64,000 nucleotides of DNA. Source: RGIG3528 sp045616485 (GTDB lineage: Bacteria > Bacillota > Clostridia > Lachnospirales > Lachnospiraceae). This document shows positions 50,809-59,717 of the stretch, piece after piece. Both the position numbers and the translations under genes were made by a program. Where the stretch lies: contig JAZLGU010000027.1 of NCBI GenBank assembly GCA_045616485.1, forward strand, positions 1-64,000, written 5' to 3'. Each line of letters starts with the position of its first letter. Position 1 is the first letter of the stretch. Under the pieces are notes generated by a model, which saw only the letters and a list, made by a program, of their open reading frames with translations, did not search any database and had not been told where the DNA came from.

Positions 50809-53322
50809 TTATTCGTGTTTATCAAAAATTATTTTATCCAGCCTGAAATTTGCACCATTTGGTGTGGTGTTCATGAACTTAAATTCATATGAACCTTTTT
50901 TCAGGGTGACTTCCATAGTGAATTCTTCATAGTCTAAAAGGCTGGCAGTCTTTTTAATGGGAAGAATGGTACGGTTGGCATCGTTATCATCATTTATCTG
51001 AGGTGTCTGATAGTAAAGTGCTACAGAGTTGCTGTCAGCAGCAGAAGCAATGATGAAACGGAGGGTATATTTACCTTCTTCAGTGATATATACATTCCAT
51101 TTTGTATTGGCCCACTCACCGGTAAAGCCTTCAGCAAAGGTAATATTATTGGCATTACCTACACTTACCAGATAGGAATTGGCGTTAAAGACTTCTGCTT
51201 CCAGTACATTACCTACGCTGGAAAGATTAATGCTGCCGCCGGCTATAGCAGCTATTTCAGCAGGGCTCTTTTCCGGCTTTTTACCTATAGACTGTGTGCC
51301 GGACTCCTTGATGCTTTTGCCATTTTTAAGAAGTCCTGTACCGTTTTTAAAGAGAACAACCTCATCAGCTAAATCAGAAAACTTTTTATCTATATCTGAT
51401 GCATACCAAGGCCAGGTAAAGGTAAGAGTGCCGTTAAATTCATAGTCGCCTAAAAGAACATCTGCAACACCCTGACCTTCAGAGCCGGGGGTAAAAGCCA
51501 TTACAATAGCGTCAAATTTATCTACATATTCAGCAATAGTAATAGGGCGTCCGGAAACAAGGACTGCGATAACGGGAATGTCACGCTGGCTTTCTGCAAG
51601 ATTTTCAAAAAGATTCTGCAGCATAGCCTTATCATCTGCTGTTACTGTAAGAGTAGTATTACTTCTGTCACCATTTGTCTCAGCATAAGGAGCTTCTCCG
51701 ATAACTACAATAATAGCCTCAGCAGAGTCGTTTATTGTAGCATCCTCAGAGTATTTGATAATCTGGTTATTTTTCTTTGCCTGGGCTCTGATACCTTCCA
51801 AAATAGTAGTACCTTCAGTAATATTACCTGTGCCGCCCTGCCACCATATGGTCCAGCCACCACACTGGGTACCCAAATCATCAGCTTTAGGACCGGCTAC
51901 CAGGAGATTTTTGGAGTCCTTAAGATACTCAATTGCAGTTTTGCCATTGGCAAGCTTATCATTCTTTAAAAGTACCAAAGACTTTCTTACGGCTTCACGA
52001 GCCAGCTCCCTATGGGCATCTGAACCAAAGCCCTCAAGTAATTCCTTTTCTGTATCACTTCCAATAACTTCTTCAAAAAGACCTGCTTCGAATTTTACTC
52101 TTAATATACGTCTTACTGCATCGTCCACGCGCTCTATAGGCAATTTGCCTTCATTTACACCATCAACAATGGCTTTAATGGTTTCTTTCCAAGCATTTGG
52201 CTCCATAATGAGGTCGTTGCCACATATGATGCCTTTTATGATTTTATCCTTAAAACTGCTGCCTTCCAGCTGCTCCAGGGCGTTATAGTCAGTAATGACA
52301 AGGCCTGTGAAGCCCAGCTCGCCTTTTAACACACCATTAAGCAGGTAGGAATTACCATGGCATTTAAGACCGTTCACACTGTTATAAGAAGGCATAACAG
52401 TACGTACGCCAGCCTCTATGGCAGCCTTATAAGGGGCCAACAGTACTTGGCGAAGCAGCTGTTCAAATTCTTCTGCAGGAAGCTGTACGTTACCCTGATT
52501 GATGCCATTGGTGGTATAGCCTTCGCCTAAATAGTGCTTGGCTGTAGCAATAACGTGACTGGAGTTTAAAAAGGAAGAAGATCCTTTAACACCCTGGAAA
52601 CCCTTTATATAGGCTGCACCAAGCAGCGCAGCCAGGTTGCTGTCTTCACCAAAGCATTCATATGTCCTGCCCCAAAGTTCATTTTGTGGATTGCCGAGAG
52701 TAGGAGCGAAGGTCCACTGAATACCGGTAGCTCGGACTTCTTCAGCAACAGCAGCGCCGATTTTTTCTACCAGGTCTGCATCAGCTGCGGCGCCTAAGGA
52801 TATATTATGAGGAAAAATTACAGAGCCATATACATTATTGTGGCCATGAACGGCGTCTACACCGTAGAGGAGAGGGATACCGAGTCTGGTCTCCAGTGAA
52901 GCCTTCTTCATGGAATTAATGTGCTTCTGCCAGTCAGTAACCTTATTACCGGACGAAGGCGCTGAGCCACCGCCTGAAAGAACAGAACCAAAGCCGTACT
53001 TTTTGATATCGGAAAGAGTAATGGCGTTTTGTTCAGGCTGGACCATCTGGCCGGCTTTTTCCTCCAGAGTCATTTGAGAAAGAAGAGCATCTATTCTTGC
53101 TTCAATATCCATATTTGCATTCATATAAACAGATTTGTCCACTGTAGGAGCGGGCGAAGGTGTAGATGAAGGTGAGGCCTCCGGAGTGGCTGAGGGAGCG
53201 CCACTGGGGCCGGGGGCATTGTTTCTCTGAATAAAAACGTTTTTATTCAGAATCAAAAAAATAAGTGCAAGAGCAGCAAGAAGAGAAGCTGCCACAATAA
53301 TTATACGTTTCGAGAACTTCAT
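50809..53322 (-). CDS. Secreted GH3 beta-glucosidase-like glycosidase
   Basis: 837 aa. N-terminal signal/anchor (about 6-28), Pro/Ser/Thr linker, GH3 N-terminal barrel with KHYLGEGYT and the nucleophile Asp in GFTGLVITDYNALEQL, GH3 C-terminal domain (KSLVLLKND..., VIVVIGEAPYAETNGDRS), and a final ~130-residue carbohydrate-binding-like domain (NSYLVSVGNANNITFAEGFTGEWANTKWNVYITEEGKYTLRF). ATG 53322 has GGAGG 5 nt before; 53334 does not. Likely attacks beta-glucans or cello-oligosaccharides outside the cell. Confidence 0.92.
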   Translation of the reverse strand: MKFSKRIIIVAASLLAALALIFLILNKNVFIQRNNAPGPSGAPSATPEASPSSTPSPAPTVDKSVYMNANMDIEARIDALLSQMTLEEKAGQMVQPEQNAITLSDIKKYGFGSVLSGGGSAPSSGNKVTDWQKHINSMKKASLETRLGIPLLYGVDAVHGHNNVYGSVIFPHNISLGAAADADLVEKIGAAVAEEVRATGIQWTFAPTLGNPQNELWGRTYECFGEDSNLAALLGAAYIKGFQGVKGSSSFLNSSHVIATAKHYLGEGYTTNGINQGNVQLPAEEFEQLLRQVLLAPYKAAIEAGVRTVMPSYNSVNGLKCHGNSYLLNGVLKGELGFTGLVITDYNALEQLEGSSFKDKIIKGIICGNDLIMEPNAWKETIKAIVDGVNEGKLPIERVDDAVRRILRVKFEAGLFEEVIGSDTEKELLEGFGSDAHRELAREAVRKSLVLLKNDKLANGKTAIEYLKDSKNLLVAGPKADDLGTQCGGWTIWWQGGTGNITEGTTILEGIRAQAKKNNQIIKYSEDATINDSAEAIIVVIGEAPYAETNGDRSNTTLTVTADDKAMLQNLFENLAESQRDIPVIAVLVSGRPITIAEYVDKFDAIVMAFTPGSEGQGVADVLLGDYEFNGTLTFTWPWYASDIDKKFSDLADEVVLFKNGTGLLKNGKSIKESGTQSIGKKPEKSPAEIAAIAGGSINLSSVGNVLEAEVFNANSYLVSVGNANNITFAEGFTGEWANTKWNVYITEEGKYTLRFIIASAADSNSVALYYQTPQINDDNDANRTILPIKKTASLLDYEEFTMEVTLKKGSYEFKFMNTTPNGANFRLDKIIFDKHE
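53227..53250. promoter_or_regulatory. 24-nt perfect palindrome inside the GH3 signal region
   Basis: CTGAATAAAAAC followed by its exact reverse complement, centred on AAAACGTTTT, codons about 25-32 of the GH3 gene. Looks like an intragenic operator for a LacI-family repressor. Confidence 0.5.
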
Positions 53323-53457
53323 GTAAACCTCCAAAAATGGCTACAAATCCTTGAAAATAAAGGATTGGCGGCTGATTTATTTGTGAAATGCCTCAAAGGA
53401 GTTTTCACACCCATGCACTTATCATACACCTAAATTCATAAAAAAACAAGAAAAATA

Positions 53458-53467
53458 AAAACGTTTT
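53458..53467. promoter_or_regulatory. LacI-family-like operator upstream of GH3
   Basis: AAAACGTTTT, identical to the centre of the palindrome at 53227-53250, about 140 bp upstream of the GH3 start and 118 bp upstream of the divergent phosphatase gene. Confidence 0.5.
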
Positions 53468-53584
53468 CATGCAGAGATATTGGCGGTTCTACCTTGCATT
53501 TCCGTATAAATATGATAAAGTTTAAATGTACTTTATGAAGAAACTGTTTTTTCATATGAATGTTAAATGAAAGAGGATTTATAG

Positions 53585-54694
53585 ATGAAAAGAGTATCTG
53601 CATTTTTATTATCGTTGGTTATGATATTGACACTGTCTGCCTGTGGACATGATCACAGTAATGAGCCGGAGTTTGTTATGGCTGACATGTGGGATGTAAG
53701 CTGCCATACAGAAGATATGACTGCTTACCTTAAAGGTGATTTGGGAAATGTCACTAAATATGCTACCGGTACACGTGAAATCAGTATTCCTAAACAATAT
53801 GTTTTTAACTGGGATGTAAAAAAAGCCAAGAAATACAAGATAAAGAGTTATACATTTATTTTGGCGTCGGGTCCTGCTTTATCCCAAGTGATATATCAGT
53901 GTGAAGTGGACCCCAAGGATCACTCTGTGGGCATTGATCATTTGTACCTGCAGCAGATTTATTACTGGGGAGTTATAGCCAATTTGGAAGACGGTACAAA
54001 ATATCAGTCAGAGGTTCAGGAGTTTCTTACTAGTGGCGCTGCACCCAGATTTATAAATGTTCCGGGGGTCACCAACTGCCGTGATCTGGGAGGCTGGACT
54101 ATTGAAAACAGTAATAACCGGGTAAAGCAGGGGATGATATATCGTACCGGTCGTATGAATGATAATAAAAAGGAAAAGGTGACCATAAAGCCTGAGGGCA
54201 TCGAAGTACTTAAAAATGAATTAGGAATAAAAACAGAGATAGACCTTAGAAGAGACGAGGTGAGAACTGTAAGTGCCCTGGGAGAGGAAGTTAATTATAT
54301 TAATATTCCTATGTCCGGTAATGATGTGTACAGAAATCCTGATAATCTCAAAGAAGAAGTAAAGCAGGTATTTAAGATACTGGCTGATGAAAAAAATTAT
54401 CCTCTCCAGATTCACTGCTCAGTAGGTACAGACAGGACCGGCTATATATGCTATCTGATAAACGGACTCCTGGGAGTGGCAGAAGAAGATCTTTACCGCG
54501 ATTACCTTTTTTCCAATTTTGGTAAGGTCGATGGTATGCGAAAACTGGAGGATATAACTGAAGGCTATACTGTTATGATAAAGGCAGAAGAAGGGGACAG
54601 ACTGTCTGAAAAAATTAATAATTATCTGCTAAAGATTGGGGTAACCGCATCCGAAATAGAAAGTGTAAGGTCTATATTAATAGAGAGGAAATAA
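53585..54694 (+). CDS. Lipoprotein tyrosine phosphatase (Y_phosphatase3 type)
   Basis: 369 aa. Lipobox LSAC (Cys20). An N-terminal Ig-like part, then the phosphatase: NVPGVTNCRDLGGWTI...QGMIYRTGRM, TEIDLRRDEV, and the P-loop HCSVGTDRTG (C-x5-R) near residue 279. Outer face of the membrane. It could remove phosphate from proteins or, as in relatives, phosphoinositides or host-derived substrates. Divergent from the GH3 gene and may share its operator. Confidence 0.88.
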   Translation: MKRVSAFLLSLVMILTLSACGHDHSNEPEFVMADMWDVSCHTEDMTAYLKGDLGNVTKYATGTREISIPKQYVFNWDVKKAKKYKIKSYTFILASGPALSQVIYQCEVDPKDHSVGIDHLYLQQIYYWGVIANLEDGTKYQSEVQEFLTSGAAPRFINVPGVTNCRDLGGWTIENSNNRVKQGMIYRTGRMNDNKKEKVTIKPEGIEVLKNELGIKTEIDLRRDEVRTVSALGEEVNYINIPMSGNDVYRNPDNLKEEVKQVFKILADEKNYPLQIHCSVGTDRTGYICYLINGLLGVAEEDLYRDYLFSNFGKVDGMRKLEDITEGYTVMIKAEEGDRLSEKINNYLLKIGVTASEIESVRSILIERK

Positions 54695-54723
54695 TAAAAT
54701 TTTACTTTTTTTTAATAAAGTTC

Positions 54724-54751
54724 TTGATTTTTTAGCAAATGGTGGTAAAAT
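54724..54751 (+). promoter_or_regulatory. Promoter of the small membrane protein gene
   Basis: TTGATT, 16-bp spacer, TAAAAT. Confidence 0.6.
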
Positions 54752-54775
54752 ACAATCTGGTTATGAGGTTTTTTT

Positions 54776-54964
54776 ATGTATAAGACAGATTTCATTAAAA
54801 AAACAGAAGATGGTAGCAGTTTGCTTGAGTTTATGTCTGAGCGTGATGAGACTTTAAAGTCTATTCAGAAGAGAAATAAATTCATGCGCATGGCATATAT
54901 TGGTATGATTGCATTATGTGCTATCTTATCCGCATATGTGGGTGTCTCTATGTATTTTAATTAA
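54776..54964 (+). CDS. Small single-helix membrane protein
   Basis: 62 aa. Charged N-terminal half (KKTEDGSSLLEFMSERDETLKSIQKRNKF) and one helix (about 39-60). GAGG 7 nt before ATG, its own promoter and terminator: a real gene. No family recognised. Confidence 0.75.
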   Translation: MYKTDFIKKTEDGSSLLEFMSERDETLKSIQKRNKFMRMAYIGMIALCAILSAYVGVSMYFN

Positions 54965-54993
54965 GTCTACTTTATAAAAAAGCAAGAAAATTT

Positions 54994-55019
54994 GAGCCAT
55001 TTTTATGGCTCTTTTTTTA
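54994..55019 (+). terminator. Intrinsic terminator
   Basis: GAGCCAT / ATGGCTC with TTTT loop followed by seven T. Confidence 0.9.
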
Positions 55020-55153
55020 TTTTTTAGATTATATGCTCATATTTCTTGATGATTTAATGGCTTTAATAGACAAGAGAAAATATAATATAGCATAAGTATT
55101 AATAGATAATTATGTTTTTTTCGGGGTTTAGTTTATTTGAAAGGAATACTTAT

Positions 55154-57373
55154 TTGAAGAAAAACTATTTAACCTTTAATATAATAAAGTGGATCGGTTT
55201 TTTCATTTTGGTTTGGATTGCCATAAATATGATAATCTCGGCAGTATCCAATAAAGCCAATTTTGACAGGGCCGCTGTGATTAATCCATTGGAACGATGG
55301 GTGTATTCTGATATGCATGGTAATACTAAAAATATTACTGTGCCATATTCATCTACCTTACCTAAGGGAGAGAAGTACATAATTACGACAACTATCCCTA
55401 ATATAGGAATGGCTGAGAATACATGCATTTTTATTAATGCTGTGCAAAGTGATGTGGAAGTCTGGATAGGAGAAGAGCAGCGCTTAAGCTACTTAGGTAG
55501 TGATATGTTAATCCCTCTTATCAATGCACCTACCCGCTATCTTTTTGTACCGGTAACAGAAGTTGATATCGGCAAGGAAATTAGAATTGAATTCAGAAGC
55601 ATGACCAGACATAATGGTAAAATATTCGGAGTGGCTATTGCTACGGAAAGCTCTGTCTGGATGAAAGAGCTGGCCAATCATGGTGTTACCTTTATGTTCT
55701 GTATTTTTGGTATAATGATTGCAATCGTTACATTTGCATCATCCTTTTTAACATTTGGTGTTATAGGTGGCAGAAGTCTAAGATATTTAAGTATAGCCGG
55801 TTTTGCTATGTCATTATGGCTTTTATGTGAGCATCGACTGAATCAGCTGCTTTTCCCGGAGCCCCTTATTACCGGCATATTTACATATGTTTTTGTCATT
55901 CTGATGCCTATTCCTCTGATTATGTATTTTAACGTAATCGAAGGGAAAAAATATGAGAAAATCTTCGTAATTGAAGCGCTTACTATTTTCTTTGAATTTA
56001 TAGTACTTACTGTTTTGCAGGCATTTACCAACTTCAGTTATTCAGTAACACTGCCTATACATTATGTTTTTACGGTTATTGTTGTATTAACTGCGTTAAT
56101 AGTTGTAATTAGGGATTGCATTGGTAAAGAAAAACATATAAAATCATATATATATTCAGCTATCGGCATTATGATTTTGGCGCTTTCGTCACTTTTTGAG
56201 ATGATTTGTCTAATAGTGAAGGATTTCTATGTGGTAGGAGCCTTTATTATGCCGGGGCTTATTATTCTTGTGTTTATGACTACGTTACAGATAGCCAGAG
56301 ATGCTATTGACAGTAGTGAGAACAAGAGAAAAGCACAGGAATTGTCTACTATTAATACTATTCGTATTATTGCAGGTGCTATTGATGCCAGAGATGAGTA
56401 TACCGGTGGACATTCTTCAAGAGTTGCCTACTATGCATCTACTTTAATTAAGGAGATGGGATATAGTGAGCAGGATGTAAATGATGTTTATTATGTGGGT
56501 TTACTCCATGACATTGGAAAAATTGGTATTCCTGACAGTATTCTTAATAAATTAGGAAAGCTTACGGCAGATGAATATCATTTGATGAAATTTCATTCTA
56601 CTATAGGTGCTGAGCTTTTGTCCAAGTTTGAAGCGGATGAAAGACTTATACAAGGTATCCGTGGTCATCATGAAAGATATGATGGAAATGGTTATCCTGA
56701 TGGTCTGAAGGGTGAGGAGATACCAAAGATTGCCAGAGTATTGTGTCTGGCTGACAGCTATGATGCCATGACATCCAATCGTGTGTATAGGAGTCGTTTG
56801 ACTTCAGAGCAGGTAGAAGCAGAGATTATGAAAAATGCAGGGACACAGTTTGATCCTGAGCTGGCCCGTATTTTCTGTAATCTTATATCCACAGGTGTTA
56901 TTTCACCTGCTACCTATGATGGATTTGAGACCAGCGAAAACGGTACTCTCAGTAAATCAGCAGTTATTCAGAGAATGATTACCGATCCGGCTATTTTTGC
57001 CGGTGACAATGAGATTATCCGACCTGAATTTATGCGCATGCTGATGTACATTCTTAAGCTTGCTGAAAAGAACAGTACAGAAACTTCAGTGCTGCTTTTT
57101 ACCATAAAGGGTCACGGAGACAAGGAATTAACAAAAGAAGAGCTTACGAGAGGTAATCTTTTACTTACTAATGCCATGTCTCAGACTTGCAGACGTGGGG
57201 ACGTGGCTACTCAGTATTCTGAATGCCAGAGGGTGATGGCTATGATAGGTATCAATGGCAGAGATTATATGACTGTTGCAGAAGATACACTTAGAATTTT
57301 TGGTGAAATGGATACAGCTCGTAAATATAATGTAGACTATAGAGTAGTAGACTGGAATAATGAGGCGTTATAA
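55154..57373 (+). CDS. HD-GYP receptor with 7TM sensor and degenerate GGDEF-like tail
   Basis: 739 aa. A membrane helix, an extracytoplasmic domain (about 50-175), about seven membrane helices (175-390, 7TMR-DISM-like), then an HD-GYP domain with HSSRVAYYA, LLHDIGKIGIP, HHERYDGNGYPDGL complete, i.e. a predicted c-di-GMP phosphodiesterase. The last ~110 residues fit a GGDEF fold with YSECQ where GGDEF should be. TTG 55154 has AAGGA at 8 nt; ATG 55112 has no ribosome site. Next gene is a PilZ protein. Confidence 0.87.
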   Translation: MKKNYLTFNIIKWIGFFILVWIAINMIISAVSNKANFDRAAVINPLERWVYSDMHGNTKNITVPYSSTLPKGEKYIITTTIPNIGMAENTCIFINAVQSDVEVWIGEEQRLSYLGSDMLIPLINAPTRYLFVPVTEVDIGKEIRIEFRSMTRHNGKIFGVAIATESSVWMKELANHGVTFMFCIFGIMIAIVTFASSFLTFGVIGGRSLRYLSIAGFAMSLWLLCEHRLNQLLFPEPLITGIFTYVFVILMPIPLIMYFNVIEGKKYEKIFVIEALTIFFEFIVLTVLQAFTNFSYSVTLPIHYVFTVIVVLTALIVVIRDCIGKEKHIKSYIYSAIGIMILALSSLFEMICLIVKDFYVVGAFIMPGLIILVFMTTLQIARDAIDSSENKRKAQELSTINTIRIIAGAIDARDEYTGGHSSRVAYYASTLIKEMGYSEQDVNDVYYVGLLHDIGKIGIPDSILNKLGKLTADEYHLMKFHSTIGAELLSKFEADERLIQGIRGHHERYDGNGYPDGLKGEEIPKIARVLCLADSYDAMTSNRVYRSRLTSEQVEAEIMKNAGTQFDPELARIFCNLISTGVISPATYDGFETSENGTLSKSAVIQRMITDPAIFAGDNEIIRPEFMRMLMYILKLAEKNSTETSVLLFTIKGHGDKELTKEELTRGNLLLTNAMSQTCRRGDVATQYSECQRVMAMIGINGRDYMTVAEDTLRIFGEMDTARKYNVDYRVVDWNNEAL

Positions 57374-57400
57374 GATTTTGTTAAGCTAAAAAGGGGGACT

Positions 57401-57982
57401 ATGGCTAGCACAAATACGAGGCTGGTGGGAGCGCGAATTTTCCTTCGGGATCCCAATACCGGTGAAACAATCGGAGAAGAGATTATCCGTACTCACAATC
57501 CGATACAAAAGACTTTTACTATTGTTGGTAAGAATTTACCAGGGAAATTGCCGGAAAGAATTAATGCTCTTATAGTATCAGATTCATCCATGGCATATAA
57601 TCTATGTGCTGTAAAAAACGTAACTGATGATTATGAGAGAATAATCGAGCTGGGCATAATTAAGACAGATGAAAAGCAAAACGAAAGAGGAGCTCCAAGA
57701 TTTAAAATATCCGGGCCTGCAATTGTACGAGAGCTTAGTGATTTTATGGGGCTTAGTAAGACCAAAAATGTATTTCTTGTATACCTAAAAGATATGAGCG
57801 TTACCGGAGTTATGTTCCAGGCGCCTATTAACCAGTTTGAAATAAACGACGAAGTCCTTTTGGATATGAATAAGATAAGGCCTAATACCTATATGAAGGC
57901 CAAAGTAGTCAGAAAACAGAACAAGCAAGGCTTCAATGAAGAAGTAGCCTGTAAAATAATCAGAATGATAAACAAAAAATAG
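57401..57982 (+). CDS. PilZ-domain-like c-di-GMP receptor
   Basis: 193 aa. N-terminal ~90-residue beta domain, then a PilZ-like domain: NERGAPRFKI (R-x-x-x-R region), LKDMSVTGVMF (the D/N-x-S-x-x-G motif), FEINDEVLLDM. Pairing with the HD-GYP gene 27 bp upstream supports c-di-GMP binding. The Arg motif is imperfect (one Arg replaced), so binding may be weak. Confidence 0.75.
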   Translation: MASTNTRLVGARIFLRDPNTGETIGEEIIRTHNPIQKTFTIVGKNLPGKLPERINALIVSDSSMAYNLCAVKNVTDDYERIIELGIIKTDEKQNERGAPRFKISGPAIVRELSDFMGLSKTKNVFLVYLKDMSVTGVMFQAPINQFEINDEVLLDMNKIRPNTYMKAKVVRKQNKQGFNEEVACKIIRMINKK

Positions 57983-58665
57983 TTGTCACGGGGACGTTTC
58001 TCACTGTCAACTTTTTGTCACAGGGACGTTTCTCGGTGTCAACTTTTTAGCTCCGCTTGCTCCCTGGCTCGCTATATCGGGCCGTGCGCATGAGATGTAT
58101 GCTACGGCAAATTGATAATAAATAATAATATAAGCCACGCTAACAAAGCACTCTCTCTACCATTAGTTGACCACTCGTGGACAGGCACTAACAGACGTGC
58201 CCTGCGAGTTCCGGGCTGGAACCAGAACTAGCAACGGTCTCGTCTGCAAGTGCCTGTAACCACTCGGGTCAAATATGGTAGAGTTGAGCCCTTTGCCAGC
58301 GTGGCTTATTTTTTTGATCGCCAGCCGTAGCATACATCTCATGCGCCCATCCGACACAGATGCCGCCAGGAAGGTGCGCTCCGCAGGAGGTTTGTCACCG
58401 AGAAACGTCCCTGTGACAAAAAGTTGACAGTGAGAAACGTCCCTCTGACAATGCGTAGCGCAGTTTCCTGGCGGCATCCCCATGAGGCTGTTTAAAGCCA
58501 AGGCAGTGTAAGTCACAATGTGAATAAAGTGATATAAAAAAGCTGACCTCGAGCAGAATGAGGTCAGCTTTTTTATATCACATAATAATAACTCAAATAA
58601 CTCAAAACACTGCCTTGGCTTTAAAGAGAGGAATGGGGCGAGCCCAGGGAGCAAGCGGAGCTAAA
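57983..58665. repeat. Large modular fold-back element (nested inverted repeats)
   Basis: Fills the gap between convergent genes. Inverted pairs: A 57983-58038/58396-58451 (54 of 56); B 58086-58108/58324-58346 (23, perfect); C 58131-58142/58298-58309; D 58156-58164/58275-58283; E 58359-58372/58465-58478 (14); F 58491-58509/58607-58625 (19); G 58529-58550/58560-58581 (22); H 58046-58072/58638-58664 (one bulge). A cannot form together with E or H without a knot. Arms of A hold two tandem GGGACGTTTCTC motifs. No ORF with coding character. Confidence 0.93.
58529..58581. terminator. Bidirectional terminator inside the fold-back
   Basis: Perfect 22-bp stem from GTGATATAAAAAAGCTGACC, 9-nt loop, A6/T6 runs in the stem. 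Would stop transcripts from both convergent sides. Confidence 0.7.
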
Positions 58666-58668
58666 CTT

Positions 58669-59697
58669 TTATAGTAAATCAGCGATTTCGTAGATGAGGC
58701 GTTCTGTTTTTTCCCAACCGAGGCATGGGTCTGTAATAGATTTACCGTAGACGCCTTCCTCGACCTTCTGGCAGCCATCCTCCAGATAGGATTCGATCAT
58801 GAAGCCCTTAATAAGCTTGCTTAAATCCTCTGAATGGCGTTTGGAGTGCAGTACTTCTTTGGCGATACGAATCTGCTCCAGGTATTTTTTGCCGGAATTG
58901 GAGTGATTGGTATCAATAATGACGCCAGGGTTTTTCAGGCCGCTTTTCTGATATAATTCGCATGTGAGAGCCAGGTCTTCATAGTGATAGTTGGGGATAG
59001 ACTGGCCATGTTTATTTACCAGACCACGAAGAATGGCATGGGCATATGGATTGCCGCTTGTTTCTACTTCCCATCCGCCGTAGGCAAAGGTATGACTGCC
59101 CTGAGCTGCTGTAATGGCGTTAATCATTACAGATAAATCGCCTGAAGTAGGATTCTTCATGCCTACAGGTAAATCAAGCCCGGAAGCAGTGAGACGGTGC
59201 TGCTGATTCTCTACAGAACGGGCGCCGACTGCTACATAGCTTAATACGTCTGCCAGATATCTGTGATTTTCGGGATAGAGCATCTCGTCGGCAGCTGAAA
59301 AGCCTGTCTGCTCCAGTGAATTAACATGGAGGGAACGGATAGCAATCAATCCCTTTTTAAAATCAGGTGTGTCTAAAGGATTGGCCTGATGCAGCATGCC
59401 TTTGTAGCCTGCACCTGTAGTACGTGGCTTATTGGTATAAATTCTAGGGATGATAATTATTTTATCACTTACTTTTTCCTGCACCTTTCTGAGGCGGGTA
59501 TTGTAGTCAAGCACAGCATCAGGGCGATCAGCGGAACAGGGACCAATAATCAGTACGAATTTATCGGACTCTCCGGTAAAAACTTTACTTAATGCATCAT
59601 CATTCTTTGCTTTTTGAGCTATTGCCGCATCTGACAGAGGAAACATTCTTATGATTTCTTCCGGAGTAGGCAGCTCAAACTTAAATTCCATACTCAT
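58669..59697 (-). CDS. aroF: 3-deoxy-7-phosphoheptulonate synthase (class I DAHP synthase)
   Basis: 342 aa. First step of the shikimate pathway (PEP plus erythrose 4-phosphate). Motifs: LIIGPCSADRPDAVL, RIYTNKPRTTGAGYKG, VGARSVENQQHR, GMKNPTSGDL, IDTNHSNSGKK. Its E. coli-like class suggests amino acid feedback control; which one cannot be read here. Last gene of the aro operon. Start with AAGGAG at 8 nt. Confidence 0.95.
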   Translation of the reverse strand: MSMEFKFELPTPEEIIRMFPLSDAAIAQKAKNDDALSKVFTGESDKFVLIIGPCSADRPDAVLDYNTRLRKVQEKVSDKIIIIPRIYTNKPRTTGAGYKGMLHQANPLDTPDFKKGLIAIRSLHVNSLEQTGFSAADEMLYPENHRYLADVLSYVAVGARSVENQQHRLTASGLDLPVGMKNPTSGDLSVMINAITAAQGSHTFAYGGWEVETSGNPYAHAILRGLVNKHGQSIPNYHYEDLALTCELYQKSGLKNPGVIIDTNHSNSGKKYLEQIRIAKEVLHSKRHSEDLSKLIKGFMIESYLEDGCQKVEEGVYGKSITDPCLGWEKTERLIYEIADLL

Positions 59698-59717
59698 AAC
59701 TAAAACTCCTTAATATA

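Noticed and set aside
58163..58654. Minus-strand 163-codon frame in the fold-back
   Set aside because: Spans several inverted repeats, no ribosome site, amino acid composition unlike a real protein.
57983..58665. Retron or group II intron
   Set aside because: No reverse transcriptase frame lies in or next to the element and no intron domain V motif was seen.
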